A stretch of DNA of 64,000 nucleotides from Variovorax paradoxus (GCF_018614875.1 NZ_JAGGNW010000020.1:62001-126000); one strand, 5' to 3'. Positions 26,518 to 35,967 are shown, counted from the stretch's first letter. Numbers and translations: made by a program. Notes: generated from the letters alone by a model not told the origin.

Positions 26518-27360
26518 TCAGACGGAAGGTGCTTCTATGGCACCCGGGCGCGCCGCCGTGACGCCGCCGTCCACCACCAGTTGGGTTGCGGTGATGTACC
26601 CCGCCTCGTCGCTCGCCAGGAAGACGACGGCATTGGCAACATCCCACGCGGTACCCATGCGCCCCATCGGAATCATGGCGTTGCGTTTCGCCACCAGGTC
26701 ATCTGCGCCCGAGCCGAGCTGCTTGGTCAGCCGATGGGACACCAGCGGCGTATGCATCATGCCGACGACGACAGTGTTCACACGGACACCTTTCTGGACA
26801 TACGCGATAGCCGTCGCGCGGCTGAACGCCTCCAGTCCCGCCTTGGAAGCAGCGTAGCCCACGTGCACGCGGCCACCCACCTGAAAGGTCATGCTTCCGA
26901 TGCTGGAGACGTTGACAACTGCGCCGCCCTTGCCGTCCACACGGAACTGGCGCTCCATCACTGGTAATACATGCTTGCAGCCGAGGAAGGCGGTCTTGAG
27001 ATTCCTGTCCATCTGCCCGTCCCAATCTTCCACTGACATCGAGACCGGATCGCCAGGGGCGCTGCCGCCGACGTTGTTGACCAGGATGTCGATTCTTCCG
27101 AAGCGCTCCAAACATTCGTCCACGGCTTGCTTGACCTGTTCGGTCGAAGTCATGTCTGCCTTCCGACCGGCCCAGTACTTGTGCCCTTCCTGCTCCATGA
27201 TTGCCGACGTTCCCGCGAGTGCCTCGGCGCCGAAGTCAGTGCCGAACACTTTGGCGCCGCGTCGCGCCAGCAGCACGGCGGTCGCCCTGCCATTGCCCCA
27301 GCCCTCCGCCACCGAGCCGGCGCCCGCCACGAAGGCAACTTTTCCCGTGAAATCCAGCAT
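26518..27360 (-). CDS. Short-chain dehydrogenase/reductase
   Basis: This 280-residue SDR has a divergent nucleotide site GAGSVAEGWGNGRATAV (residues 13-29), which has an insertion between the first glycines as in some enoyl-reductase-like SDRs. NNVGG and catalytic YAASK are present and it ends QLVVDGGV. It lies 18 bp downstream of the FMO gene in the same operon. Likely an alcohol oxidation before or after the oxygenase step. Confidence 0.92.
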   Translation of the reverse strand: MLDFTGKVAFVAGAGSVAEGWGNGRATAVLLARRGAKVFGTDFGAEALAGTSAIMEQEGHKYWAGRKADMTSTEQVKQAVDECLERFGRIDILVNNVGGSAPGDPVSMSVEDWDGQMDRNLKTAFLGCKHVLPVMERQFRVDGKGGAVVNVSSIGSMTFQVGGRVHVGYAASKAGLEAFSRATAIAYVQKGVRVNTVVVGMMHTPLVSHRLTKQLGSGADDLVAKRNAMIPMGRMGTAWDVANAVVFLASDEAGYITATQLVVDGGVTAARPGAIEAPSV

Positions 27361-27378
27361 CTGCTCTACCTTTCTCGC

Positions 27379-29145
27379 TCAGTCCACCAAGCCGACTGCT
27401 CGGGCCTTGATCTGCAACGCGACATACAGCGTGTACATCCGCGCCTGCGAGAGACCGCTGCCCAAGAACCACAGCCCCTTCTGCGGGGTAGGCTTGTACA
27501 TGTTGCGCAGCTCCCCCACGTCGTCGAGGCCCCAGATTTGGCCAACATTGTTGGCGATCTCGTCGCCCAGGAGTTCTCGCACGACTTCCTGCTGCGGCTG
27601 GTATCCGGTGGCCGCGACGAGGAGGTCAGCTTTTTCCACGCGACCATCCTTCATCAGAGCGCCGTCGGCAACAAATCTTTCAATCTGGTCATATTGCAAC
27701 AGACCCACCTTGCCGTCGACTATCAGGTCCGAGCAGCCGCAGTTGAAGTAGTAACCAGCGTGCGTGCGGCGGATCTTCATGAGATAGCCCGTGCCATCTT
27801 CGCCAGGATCCACCTTGAACCCTCTTGCCCGCAGACCGTCTAGCAACTCCTTGTCCATTTCGTTCTGCACCTTCGTCACCGCTTGCGCGTTACGCACGGC
27901 GATGGGATAGGTCGCGCTCTGGGCGAGCAGGTCGCAGTCATCCGTAGGCAGGTTCTCCTTGTAGTAAGAGGTGTACGCTGCTCCCACTGCATTCACGCTG
28001 GCGATCGCCGTCGCGCCGCGCTGGATGACTTTGACATGAGCGCCGTGGCCGTAGAGGTCCTGCGCGATGTCATGGCCGCTGGTTCCGGTACCCAGCACCA
28101 AGGCGTTCCTGCCCTTCCAGTCCGCACCGGTCTTGTAGTCGTGCGTGTGAAGAACCTTTCCCTTGAACTCCTCGAGCCCGGGGAGTCGGGGAATCTTCGG
28201 CGCGCCTACGATGCCGTTCGCAAACACGATGTGGCGTGGCTTCATGACGCGCTCTGTGCCATCCCCTCGGCGCACCTTGGCAACCCAATGGCCTTCATTC
28301 TCCTGATAGCGAGCTTCGACGAGTCCGGTACCCATCCACACGTTGCACTCCAGCGCCCACGCGTAGTGCTCCAGCCAGTTCGCCACCATATCCTTGGACA
28401 GGTACTTCGGCCACGTCGCCGGAAACGGCAGGTACGCCATCTGGTTCAAATTGACCTGGTTGTGCAGCGCCAGTGAGTGGTAACGTTTGCGCCAACTGTC
28501 GCCGACCCGTTCGTGCTTGTCGACACACAGGGCATCTACCCCCAGCACGCGAAGCCGCGCGGCCATGCTCAGGCCGCTTTGACCCGCCCCCACGATGAGG
28601 ACCACGGGGTCACGGTCCTCAAACGCCTGCTCTTTGGCGCGTCGGTCCGACCAGTTCATGCCACCGAACTCCCGCCAATTGGCGCCGTCAGGTCGATTCT
28701 GGAAGATCTTCTCCTCGTAACCCTTCAGCTCGCGCAGTGCCGTCATGAGGATCCACGCCTTGGGTTCCCCTATGAGCAAGCGAACCACCCCCTTGCCACG
28801 GCCGGTGGCCGTCTCAAAGGAAAAGATCGCCTCGATCACATCGACACCGATGCGCTTCACGCGTCGCGGAGGGGTGCTGTCTTTCGCAATGGTGAACGAG
28901 CCCGCCTTTGCATGGTTCTGGCGCTGCAGCAGTTCATGCACGATGGCGACCTTGCCTTCTCTCGGGGTGATATCCCACGTGAAGGCCAACATGTCGCGCC
29001 AGTGACATTCATCAGCAAGGAGGTCGGAAATGGCTTGTGCGCTTTGCTCCTGAAGCCCGCGGTCGAATCTGGAGAGCCAATCCTGGACGATCTCCACTTC
29101 ACTGGTGAGTCCGGCGCGTTCAATTTGAGCGACAACATTGTCCAT
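27379..29145 (-). CDS. Flavin-containing monooxygenase with N-terminal SnoaL/NTF2-like domain
   Basis: This 588-residue protein is a two-part flavoprotein. Residues 1 to about 150 look like an NTF2/SnoaL-like domain (DLLADECHWRDMLAFTWDI). Residues 180-588 are a class-B flavin monooxygenase: FAD site IVGAGQSG (184-191), the FMO/BVMO fingerprint FKGKVLHTHDY (327-337) and NADPH site LGTGTSG (351-357). It would insert oxygen into a ketone or oxidise a soft nucleophile using NADPH. The start at 29145 has AGGAG upstream. It is first in a four-gene operon with predicted promoter at 29193-29260. Confidence 0.92.
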   Translation of the reverse strand: MDNVVAQIERAGLTSEVEIVQDWLSRFDRGLQEQSAQAISDLLADECHWRDMLAFTWDITPREGKVAIVHELLQRQNHAKAGSFTIAKDSTPPRRVKRIGVDVIEAIFSFETATGRGKGVVRLLIGEPKAWILMTALRELKGYEEKIFQNRPDGANWREFGGMNWSDRRAKEQAFEDRDPVVLIVGAGQSGLSMAARLRVLGVDALCVDKHERVGDSWRKRYHSLALHNQVNLNQMAYLPFPATWPKYLSKDMVANWLEHYAWALECNVWMGTGLVEARYQENEGHWVAKVRRGDGTERVMKPRHIVFANGIVGAPKIPRLPGLEEFKGKVLHTHDYKTGADWKGRNALVLGTGTSGHDIAQDLYGHGAHVKVIQRGATAIASVNAVGAAYTSYYKENLPTDDCDLLAQSATYPIAVRNAQAVTKVQNEMDKELLDGLRARGFKVDPGEDGTGYLMKIRRTHAGYYFNCGCSDLIVDGKVGLLQYDQIERFVADGALMKDGRVEKADLLVAATGYQPQQEVVRELLGDEIANNVGQIWGLDDVGELRNMYKPTPQKGLWFLGSGLSQARMYTLYVALQIKARAVGLVD

Positions 29146-29192
29146 CGGGGGTGCTCCTGTCGGGGTGATCTGCTTGTCAGAACGATGCCGAA

Positions 29193-29260
29193 ATTCTAGG
29201 AATGACGCCCTCGAAATGCGCACGCCTCTGCGGCAAGGACCATAGCCGCCAACGCAAAGG
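29193..29260 (-). promoter_or_regulatory. Predicted promoter/operator for the FMO operon
   Basis: GGCAAGG-N14-CGCAAAGG at 29232-29260, a perfect match to both outer boxes, with TAGAAT at 29198-29193 on the minus strand. The -10 neighbourhood GCCGAAATTCTAGGAAT is identical to that upstream of paoA (2075-2091). Confidence 0.65.
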
Positions 29261-29266
29261 TCAGCG

Positions 29267-29332
29267 GCGCTGCGTGGCGCGTGAAGGACCTTGCTTGAAA
29301 GTGCAAAGAGGAACGACAGGCTTCGGTAAAGA
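29267..29332 (+). promoter_or_regulatory. Predicted promoter/operator for the CoA-transferase
   Basis: Minus-oriented element at 29267-29295 (outer box GCGCTGCG, inner box CCTTGCT), six bases from the opposite-facing copy, with TAAAGA at 29327-29332. Confidence 0.45.
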
Positions 29333-29361
29333 ATGGCGCAAAAGCCATCCATCCGCACAGC

Positions 29362-30621
29362 ATGATGTCTACCCCCATGTCTTCCGATTCGCTGACCGAG
29401 CATTTCCGTCCGGGGCACCGGGTCTTCGCCGCCGGCCTGACTGGGGAATCTGCTCTTCTGCGGGACGAATTGCGTCACTTCCCTGAGCGGGCGATGAACG
29501 TCGAATTCACGAGCATTCAGTTGCCCGGGATTGACCACACCGACTACTTGGCGATGCACCGCGAAGCAAAGTCGGTTGCCTTTTTCATGACGCCAAGCTT
29601 GCGACAGGGGCTCGCCCAGCGGCGCACCGTTTTGCATTCCCTGGACTACACCGGCATCGCCCGCCACCTGCTCGACGTCGCGCCATTCGATTGCGCTATC
29701 GGTCAGTTCACGCCGCCGGACACGCAGGGCTGGTGCAGTCCAGGCCTCTCAAGTGACTTCACACCTTTGGTCTGGACGCGGGCGCTCCGCCGGGTCGGGC
29801 ATCTGAACCCGGAGCTCCCACGCATCGATAGCAGCTTTAAAGTGCACATCTCCGAATTCGACGCAGTCGTCGAGGCACCGGGCCCTCCGCTCGCTTTGGC
29901 CGAGTCAACGCCCAACAAGCTGACGGAGCAGATCGGGCAGCAAGCGGCGCGGCTGATTCGGGATGGAGACACTCTTCAGTTTGGCATCGGATCGGTTCTT
30001 CCGGCCATCGCCCGTGCGCTTGTGTCACACCGGCGATTGCGAATCCACTCGGGAATGGTTTCCCCCCTTCTATATACGCTGTGGGAGAGCGGCGCACTCG
30101 ATCGCGACGCCGACATCGTGACTGGTGTTGTATTCGGGGACCTTTCGTTCTACGACTACGTGGGCAGGCTAGGCCGCGTGTTTCTCGACGACGTGCGAAA
30201 AACGCACGCCGCGGACGTGCTCGCAACGATTCCGCGTTTCATCGCCATCAACAGCGCCCTCGAAGTGGATCTCTTTGGCCAGGTCAACTCGGAGCGCAGC
30301 GATGGAATCATCCAAGCCGGCGCGGGCGGGCTTCCTGCGTTCGCCCAAGGAGCCCAGGTTGCACCGGACGGCCGGCTCCTAATCTGCCTGTCCTCGACGG
30401 CGCGGCAAGGACAAGTCTCGAGGATCGTGCCTGCGCTGAACTCGAAGGGGCTGTGCACAGTTCCTCGCTACCTCGCCGACGCGGTAGTCACCGAGCACGG
30501 CATCGCTGAGTTGCGCGGCCTGTCGCTTTTCGAACGGGCGGAAGCAATGATCGCCATCGCCCACCCAGACCATCGAGGCAGGCTGGCGGCGGCCTGGATT
30601 GAAATGGCAAAGCATCTCTAA
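29362..30621 (+). CDS. Acetyl-CoA hydrolase/CoA-transferase family protein
   Basis: This 419-residue protein belongs to the acetyl-CoA hydrolase/4-hydroxybutyrate CoA-transferase family. The glutamate expected to form the CoA thioester lies in INSALEVDLFGQVNSE, and the family glycine loop is QAGAGGLPAF. DTLQFGIGSVLPAIARAL matches the CoA-binding region. It would load CoA on a carboxylic acid in the cytoplasm. ATGs at 29362, 29365 and 29377 are all possible starts and none has a strong ribosome-binding site. It precedes the broken Bug gene by about 40 bp. Confidence 0.9.
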   Translation: MMSTPMSSDSLTEHFRPGHRVFAAGLTGESALLRDELRHFPERAMNVEFTSIQLPGIDHTDYLAMHREAKSVAFFMTPSLRQGLAQRRTVLHSLDYTGIARHLLDVAPFDCAIGQFTPPDTQGWCSPGLSSDFTPLVWTRALRRVGHLNPELPRIDSSFKVHISEFDAVVEAPGPPLALAESTPNKLTEQIGQQAARLIRDGDTLQFGIGSVLPAIARALVSHRRLRIHSGMVSPLLYTLWESGALDRDADIVTGVVFGDLSFYDYVGRLGRVFLDDVRKTHAADVLATIPRFIAINSALEVDLFGQVNSERSDGIIQAGAGGLPAFAQGAQVAPDGRLLICLSSTARQGQVSRIVPALNSKGLCTVPRYLADAVVTEHGIAELRGLSLFERAEAMIAIAHPDHRGRLAAAWIEMAKHL

Positions 30622-30660
30622 AGTAAACGTGGGGCCGACTTTGACGTGGCGATTGACACA

Positions 30661-31646
30661 ATGACATTTGCGCATCCCCTCACACTGACCCGTCGACGCG
30701 CGCTTGTCGCCCTCGTCACATCTACTTCTGTGCCGACAGCAGTGCTGGCGCAAACCGAGCGTCCTATCCGCTTGATCGTGGCGTCCTCCGCTGGTTCAAC
30801 CATCGATGTCATCGGCAGGACACTGCAGCCCGCGCTAACCAGCGCGCTCGGAGCGAACATCGTCGTCGAGAACATCGCAGGCGCTGGCAGCATCATCGCA
30901 ATGCAAACCCTGGCGCGGTCGGTGCCGGACGGCTCTGTCATCGCACTGCAGACCAACAACATGGTGACCGCTCCGCTGCTGATCCGGACGGCACCCTACG
31001 ATTCGACGAAGGACTTTACTGCTATCGCAACGGTCGGCTCCATCCCGCTCGCGTTGGTTACCAACGCCTCGAAGATCCGGGCCACTGATGCGAAGGATTT
31101 CGTCGCGCTGCTCAAACGCGAGGCAAAGAAACTGAACTATGGCTCCAGCGGTCCGGGAACAACACTGCACCTGGCGGTCGAAAACATCGCTGACCAGGTC
31201 GGGGTCAAACTCAATCATTTGCCCATAAGGGCGTCGCGCCGATGGTTGCCGATCTTCTGAGCGGGCAGATCGACTTTGCAGTGACGGCCCTCCCGCCCGT
31301 ACAGCCTCACCTCAAAACGGGGGCCCTGCGCGCCATCGGAGTGCTTACAAACCGGCGTGTCTCCATCGCACCGGAGATTCCAACGTTCGTCGAGCAAGGC
31401 TTTCCAAACTTCAACATGGATGTGTGGGTGGCAGTGCTAGGCCCTAAAGGCATGGGAGCGGCAACCGTCAGGAAGCTGCATGATGCGCTGGTCACGGCCA
31501 TGGACAACCCCGCCAGCAAGCGCGCGCTGGAGAACCAGGGCAACATCGTGAACGTCACTACGCCTGCCGAAGCCTCGGAAGTGATCCGACATGATGTCGC
31601 CAGGTACAGTGCGCTGGCGAAGAAAATCAACTTGACGCCCCAATGA
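30661..31646 (+). pseudogene. Bug/TctC-family receptor disrupted by a one-base frameshift
   Basis: Two overlapping frames together encode a complete Bug receptor. Frame 1 (from 30661) carries a signal peptide, PIRLIVASSAGSTIDVIGR and then LNYGSSGPGT up to NHLP. Frame 2 continues with KGVAPMVADLLSGQIDF to the stop at 31646. The break is at about 31225, where CCCATAAGGGC replaces the expected CCC-TAT-AAG-GGC, i.e. one T is missing. A GTG at 30646 is an alternative start. It is downstream of the CoA-transferase. The shift is either a real inactivating deletion or a consensus error. Confidence 0.85.
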
Positions 31647-31727
31647 GCAGGACTGCTGCTCTCATCGCAAATGCCGGGGCGACGCCACCTGCGCCGGGCT
31701 GCCACCGCATGGCAGCCCGGGCGCCGC

Positions 31728-32705
31728 CTACTGTGTTGACTCGAACGGAGGCGCGGCCGGACTCGATGCCGCGGCCGGGGCCCCGCTGTCATACGACGGT
31801 CGCACTTCATCGTTGCGCTCGAACAACCGAAGCAGGAAGTGGATGAATGCAGCGACCTTGGGAGGCGGCGAGCGATGAGGGTAAACGAGGAAGAGTGAGG
31901 GATCGTTACCAGAGAGCCCAACCTCGTAATCGGCCAATGCCGTCTGCAACTGACCTTGGTCGCATGCCTCACGGACGAGCCACTCCGGTAGAACAGCCAA
32001 ACCGAGGCCTCTCAAGGTGCTGGTAAGAAGCACGCCCCCGGTGTCTGCCCGCAGGTTCCCCGAAACAGCGATGTTGCTCGTCTCGCCACCCCGCTGGAAC
32101 GTCCACTCATTCGAATAATGCAGAGCGGAATACACGAGACAGTTGTGCCGGCTGAGGTCTGAAGGCACAGAGGGCTTGCCATGACGAGCGAAGTACGCAG
32201 GACTGCCGCAAAGAACTCGCCGCGAAGATCCGAGCGGCCGCGCAATGAGTCCCGAATCTTCCAAGCGGCCCCGCCATACGGCGACATCCACCTTTTCCGA
32301 AACGACGTCGACGCGCTCGTCGGTTAGCGAAATATCCACAACGATCTCGGGGTGCATGTGCAGGAAGTCCGGCAACGCGGGAAGAATTACTCCTGAACCC
32401 ACAGAGGTTCCGGCATGCACACGGATCACCCCGCGAACGCCCTGCTGGTACGCGGCGGCGCCCCGCTTTGCCTCCTCAATCGATTGAATGATGCGGGCCG
32501 CATCCGCGTAGAACCGCTGGCCTGCTTCTGTCATCACCAGTTGCCGGGTGGTGCGGTTCAAAAGCCGCACACCCAAGTCTTCCTCAAGGCTGTTAACCAT
32601 CCTCGCGATCGAGCTCGTCGAGGTGCCCAACAGCCGCCCCACTTTAGAGAAGCTGCCAGTCTGGGCCACCCTGACAAAGACCCTGTACGCAGCAATTTCA
32701 TCCAT
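31728..32705 (-). CDS. LysR-family transcriptional regulator (full length)
   Basis: This 325-residue LysR protein has HTH residues 1-60 (AYRVFVRVAQTGSFSKVGRL, SIARMVNSLEEDLGVRLLNR) and the full effector domain (IRVHAGTSVGSGVILPALPD and on). It is of the AaeR/DmlR-like group that starts MDEIAAYRVF. GGAGA precedes the ATG at 32705. Its own leader carries a copy of the shared element with a TAATAT hexamer (32909-32977), so it may be autoregulated and is one candidate for the cluster regulator. Two degraded relatives lie at 2160-2460 and 10838-10966. Confidence 0.95.
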   Translation of the reverse strand: MDEIAAYRVFVRVAQTGSFSKVGRLLGTSTSSIARMVNSLEEDLGVRLLNRTTRQLVMTEAGQRFYADAARIIQSIEEAKRGAAAYQQGVRGVIRVHAGTSVGSGVILPALPDFLHMHPEIVVDISLTDERVDVVSEKVDVAVWRGRLEDSGLIARPLGSSRRVLCGSPAYFARHGKPSVPSDLSRHNCLVYSALHYSNEWTFQRGGETSNIAVSGNLRADTGGVLLTSTLRGLGLAVLPEWLVREACDQGQLQTALADYEVGLSGNDPSLFLVYPHRSPPPKVAAFIHFLLRLFERNDEVRPSYDSGAPAAASSPAAPPFESTQ

Positions 32706-32908
32706 GTTTTAGTCTCCGTCACCATCATAACTTGCGCTACATCAAGCGCCACTCGGGAAATGGTTCGTGTCCTTCATCAGGCGAGCGGGGAAACGTGTAA
32801 AGACCAAGGACCACGATGCCGACGCCCACGCCTTTTAACGCGGACGGGCTTGACGTAGAACGCACATGATCTTGGCTTAGCGAGGTAACGATGTCGGCTT
32901 CCGGAACA

Positions 32909-32977
32909 ATATTAGATCCCGATATGCGCTTGATCTAGGCGCTTGCGCGGCAAGGATCCTTCGCTGCAGCGCAAAGG
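32909..32977 (-). promoter_or_regulatory. Predicted promoter/operator facing the LysR gene
   Basis: GGCAAGG-N14-CGCAAAGG at 32949-32977 (both boxes perfect) with TAATAT at 32914-32909 on the minus strand. The leader to the LysR ATG would be about 200 nt; no gene was found in 32706-32908. Confidence 0.6.
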
Positions 32978-33081
32978 CTTTCACTCGCTGGGGCGGTCGG
33001 CTTGTGGGTTGCCCATCAAAATCTCGCGAAGGCCTTCTCAGCTCGATGAGCATGGCCGCACCACCAGCACCTGCAGCGCCT

Positions 33082-33151
33082 GCTTGCCACCTGGCGGCAG
33101 AGACCTTGCCGAAATCTGGACTAGATCCGTCGACATCCTTCCTCCTAGACT
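33082..33151 (+). promoter_or_regulatory. Predicted promoter/operator for the alpha/beta hydrolase
   Basis: Minus-oriented element at 33082-33110 (outer box GCTTGCCA, inner box CCTTGCC) with TAGACT at 33146-33151. About 60 bp of this promoter recur almost unchanged, in inverted orientation, at 43591-43655 upstream of a Bug gene. Confidence 0.6.
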
Positions 33152-33258
33152 CGCCAGAGCGCCACTACGGGTTACCAGGCGGCATCCTGTCAGTGTGCAC
33201 GGAGGTATGACCAACTCCTTGCGCTACTCCTTGCCTACCTACATCGAGAGAATTCAAT

Positions 33259-34074
33259 ATGCAAAATGAGATCGCGCTCCACGTGGTCGATCGCGGCCAG
33301 CGCGACCCGGCACTCGTGTTTATCCATGGATTTACGACTGACCTGACCGACTGGAATGCGCAGGTCGAAACTTTGGCCGGGGAATTCCGGTGCGTGGCGC
33401 TGGATCTGCCCGGCCACGGGGACTCGCCGGCCGCGGCGGCACCAGTCCCCAGCGTCGAAGCTTTTGCCAAGACCATCAACGCCACACTCGACAGATTGCA
33501 GTTGACCAGCGCCGTTCTCGTGGGCCATAGCATGGGCTGCCACATGGCCACCGAAACGTGCCTGCAACGGCCCGATAGGATTCGCGGAATTGTCTACGTC
33601 GATGGCAGCGTCCAGCCAGTCGCCGATCCCGACGCGTCAATGCAGAACGTTCAGCAGGCGATCGACAAGGCGGGCGGCATGCAACGCTTCGTTGCCAACC
33701 TCTATCAGCATTTCTTCGTCCCGGGGACTCCCCAGTGGGTGCGCGATTTTGCCCTCGCCCGGCAAGACCGCATCGACCCGAATTACGGCCGCACCTTGTT
33801 CCTGGACTACATTCGGTGGGCGACGCGCCCCGTCCGGAACCTGGCCGACCTGCGCGTGCCAGTGATGGTGCTGCAGTCGACGGTGTTGAGCGCCCAACTG
33901 CAACGTACGTCGCTGCGTGCCGGGGAGCGGACCTTCTGGATGGACGAAATAGCGCGAAACGTCCCGGATGCGCGCCTCGAAACTGTCCTGGGCGTGGGGC
34001 ATTTCAGCCCCCTCGAGGCACCCGAGCAAATCAGCGAGCTGATCCGGGACTTCGCCCGACGTTTCGCCGGCTAA
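33259..34074 (+). CDS. Alpha/beta-fold hydrolase
   Basis: This 271-residue alpha/beta hydrolase (fold family of BioH, 3-oxoadipate enol-lactonase and C-C hydrolases) has the oxyanion region FIHGFTTDLTDW (residues 21-32), nucleophile Ser in VLVGHSMGCHMA (GHSMG) and the late His in LGVGHFSPLEAPEQ. Cytoplasmic. It may cleave an enol-lactone or ester. GAGA precedes the ATG. A decayed 5' copy lies at 43681-43827. It is convergent with the ALDH operon. Confidence 0.92.
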   Translation: MQNEIALHVVDRGQRDPALVFIHGFTTDLTDWNAQVETLAGEFRCVALDLPGHGDSPAAAAPVPSVEAFAKTINATLDRLQLTSAVLVGHSMGCHMATETCLQRPDRIRGIVYVDGSVQPVADPDASMQNVQQAIDKAGGMQRFVANLYQHFFVPGTPQWVRDFALARQDRIDPNYGRTLFLDYIRWATRPVRNLADLRVPVMVLQSTVLSAQLQRTSLRAGERTFWMDEIARNVPDARLETVLGVGHFSPLEAPEQISELIRDFARRFAG

Positions 34075-34112
34075 GAAGGAAGATGGCTGCCGGCGGCAGC
34101 CATTTCTTGCGG

Positions 34113-35579
34113 TCAGGCGACGTTCATGTACACGGCCTTACGGTACAGGAACGAGTCCACATGCTCAGCGCTTCCCTTCCAGCCGTAGCCGCTCATCTTG
34201 TAGCCGCCGAAGCCGACGTTGGGATCGAGCGCGCCGTAGCAGTTGATCCAAACCGTGCCCGATTTGATCCCCTGGGACACCTTGTGAGCAGTTGACAGAT
34301 CCCGGGTCCAGACGCCGCCGCCGAGGCCAAACGGCGTGTCGTTCGCCAGCCGCAGGGCATCGTCGGTGTCGTCGAACGGGATGACGGAGATCACAGGCCC
34401 AAAGATTTCCTCCTGCGCGATCTTCATCTGGTTGTGCACCCCGGCAAAGACGGTCGGTTCGACGAAGTAGCCATTGGCGAGGGTGCCGCCCAACCGCTTG
34501 CCGCCGCTGGCAAGGGTGGCACCTTCCCGGGTACCGATATCGACGTAGCCCAGCACTCGATCAAGTTGCCTGCTCGAAATCAGGGGCCCGAGGTTGACGC
34601 CCGGCTCCAGCCCGCTGCCGACTTTCAATGTCGCGGTGAACTGCTGCAGACGGGTGACGAACTCCTCGTGGATGCCGCGCTGGACGAATAACCGCGTTCC
34701 CGCCAGACACACCTGGCCGCTGTTGCCATAAACGCCCATGGCGGCGCCGGGAACGGCCAAGTTCAGATCAGCGTCGGCAAACACGATGTCGGGGGACTTT
34801 CCGCCCAGTTCCAGTTGCAGCCGCTTGATGTTGCCTGCGGACGCGCCAATGATCCGGCGTGCCGTCTCCACCGATCCGGTGAAGGCGACGCGGTCGACGC
34901 CTGGGTGGGCAGCTAAGGCCGCACCTGCGTCCGCTCCGTATCCCGTGACAACGTTGATCACCCCATCGGGCACGCCGGCTTCCTGCAGCAATTCGGCGAC
35001 CCGCAGCGTGGAAAGGCACGCATCCTCGGCGGGCTTGATGACCGCGGTGCATCCAGTCGCAAGCGTCGGCCCGACCACCCACCACACACTCATCAGCGGC
35101 CCGTTCCAAGGGATGATTCCGCCGACCACGCCCAGCGGCGCCTTGTGCGACAGCGTCATCATGTGTCCAGGCAACGAATTCTGGTGCGTGGTTACCGACG
35201 CCGCTGCGGTTTGGGTCGAATAGAACAGGATCGTCTGCGCGGCGAAGTTCGCCAAGCCCTTCGAGCGCGCCAGCGGCGCGCCCATGTCGAGAGTCTCGAT
35301 CAGTGCCAGTTCGTCAGCGTGCGCTTCGACAAGGGCGAGTACGCGCAAAAGCAACCGCTGCCGCTCCACGGGCGTCCAGCGGCTCCAAGGGCCCTCAAAG
35401 GCTGTACGCGCCGTAGCGGCAGCCTTGTCGATGTCGGCCGCCTCGCCTTGCGCGATCCGCGCCAGCACCTGGCCATCAGCAGGATTGATAGCATCGAACG
35501 CCTTCCCGGAGACGGGCTCCACCCATTTTCCTCCGATGAAAAGCTTCTTGGAGCCGCCAACAAAGGGTGGGACCATCAT
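34113..35579 (-). CDS. NAD(P)-dependent aldehyde dehydrogenase
   Basis: This 488-residue ALDH has catalytic Cys291 (GNSGQVCLAGT), Glu257 (LELGGKSP) and Asn159 (PWNGP). It is last in the Bug-HIBADH-CMD-ALDH operon; its start overlaps the CMD stop (ATGA, 35576-35579), so the longer upstream frame is not real. The paralogue at 15891-17378 shares HEEFV/HDEFV, GYGWKG and the same C-terminal pattern. It probably oxidises the semialdehyde made by the HIBADH-like enzyme of this operon. Confidence 0.94.
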   Translation of the reverse strand: MMVPPFVGGSKKLFIGGKWVEPVSGKAFDAINPADGQVLARIAQGEAADIDKAAATARTAFEGPWSRWTPVERQRLLLRVLALVEAHADELALIETLDMGAPLARSKGLANFAAQTILFYSTQTAAASVTTHQNSLPGHMMTLSHKAPLGVVGGIIPWNGPLMSVWWVVGPTLATGCTAVIKPAEDACLSTLRVAELLQEAGVPDGVINVVTGYGADAGAALAAHPGVDRVAFTGSVETARRIIGASAGNIKRLQLELGGKSPDIVFADADLNLAVPGAAMGVYGNSGQVCLAGTRLFVQRGIHEEFVTRLQQFTATLKVGSGLEPGVNLGPLISSRQLDRVLGYVDIGTREGATLASGGKRLGGTLANGYFVEPTVFAGVHNQMKIAQEEIFGPVISVIPFDDTDDALRLANDTPFGLGGGVWTRDLSTAHKVSQGIKSGTVWINCYGALDPNVGFGGYKMSGYGWKGSAEHVDSFLYRKAVYMNVA

Positions 35580-35926
35580 GGCTTCGCTTCTCCGGCTTCG
35601 AGCAAGGGCAATGCCGCCTTGCCCGCCATGACCCCGGCAGGCCAGCCCGCATACACCGCAACCTGCACGATCAAGCCGCGCAGTTCGTCCAACGTCACCC
35701 CGTTGTCGACTGCCCTGCTCATGTGCACCTTCATCTCGTCGAAGTTGCCTTGCGCGGCCAGGATGGACACCGTAACCAGGCTTCGATCGCGCAAAGCCAG
35801 CTCCGGTTGCTTCCATACGTCGCCCATGACTACGTCGTTACGGATTCGGCCAAGCTGCGGCGCGGCTTCGTAGACGCGAAAACCTTCGGCCGTCAGGCGC
35901 TCCACGTCAGGATGTTTCATTTTCAT
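35576..35926 (-). CDS. Carboxymuconolactone decarboxylase (CMD) family protein, PcaC-like
   Basis: This 116-residue CMD-fold protein has VVMGDVWKQPELALRDRSLVTVSILAA and DEMKVHMSRAVDNGVTLDELRGLIVQVAVYAGWPAG, the PcaC-type helices without CxxC. The start is the ATG at 35926 with AAGGA upstream; a second ATG six bases downstream is possible. It is translationally coupled to the ALDH. It corresponds to the CMD gene at 18851-19237 in the other operon. Confidence 0.9.
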   Translation of the reverse strand: MKMKHPDVERLTAEGFRVYEAAPQLGRIRNDVVMGDVWKQPELALRDRSLVTVSILAAQGNFDEMKVHMSRAVDNGVTLDELRGLIVQVAVYAGWPAGVMAGKAALPLLEAGEAKP

Positions 35927-35967
35927 CGTGTTCCTTTTAAGTTGGGATCCAGGGGCGGTCGGTCGAA

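Noticed and set aside
30661..31646. Programmed ribosomal frameshift in the Bug gene
   Set aside because: No slippery heptamer or downstream stem-loop is evident, and other Bug genes are continuous; a deletion or sequence error is simpler.
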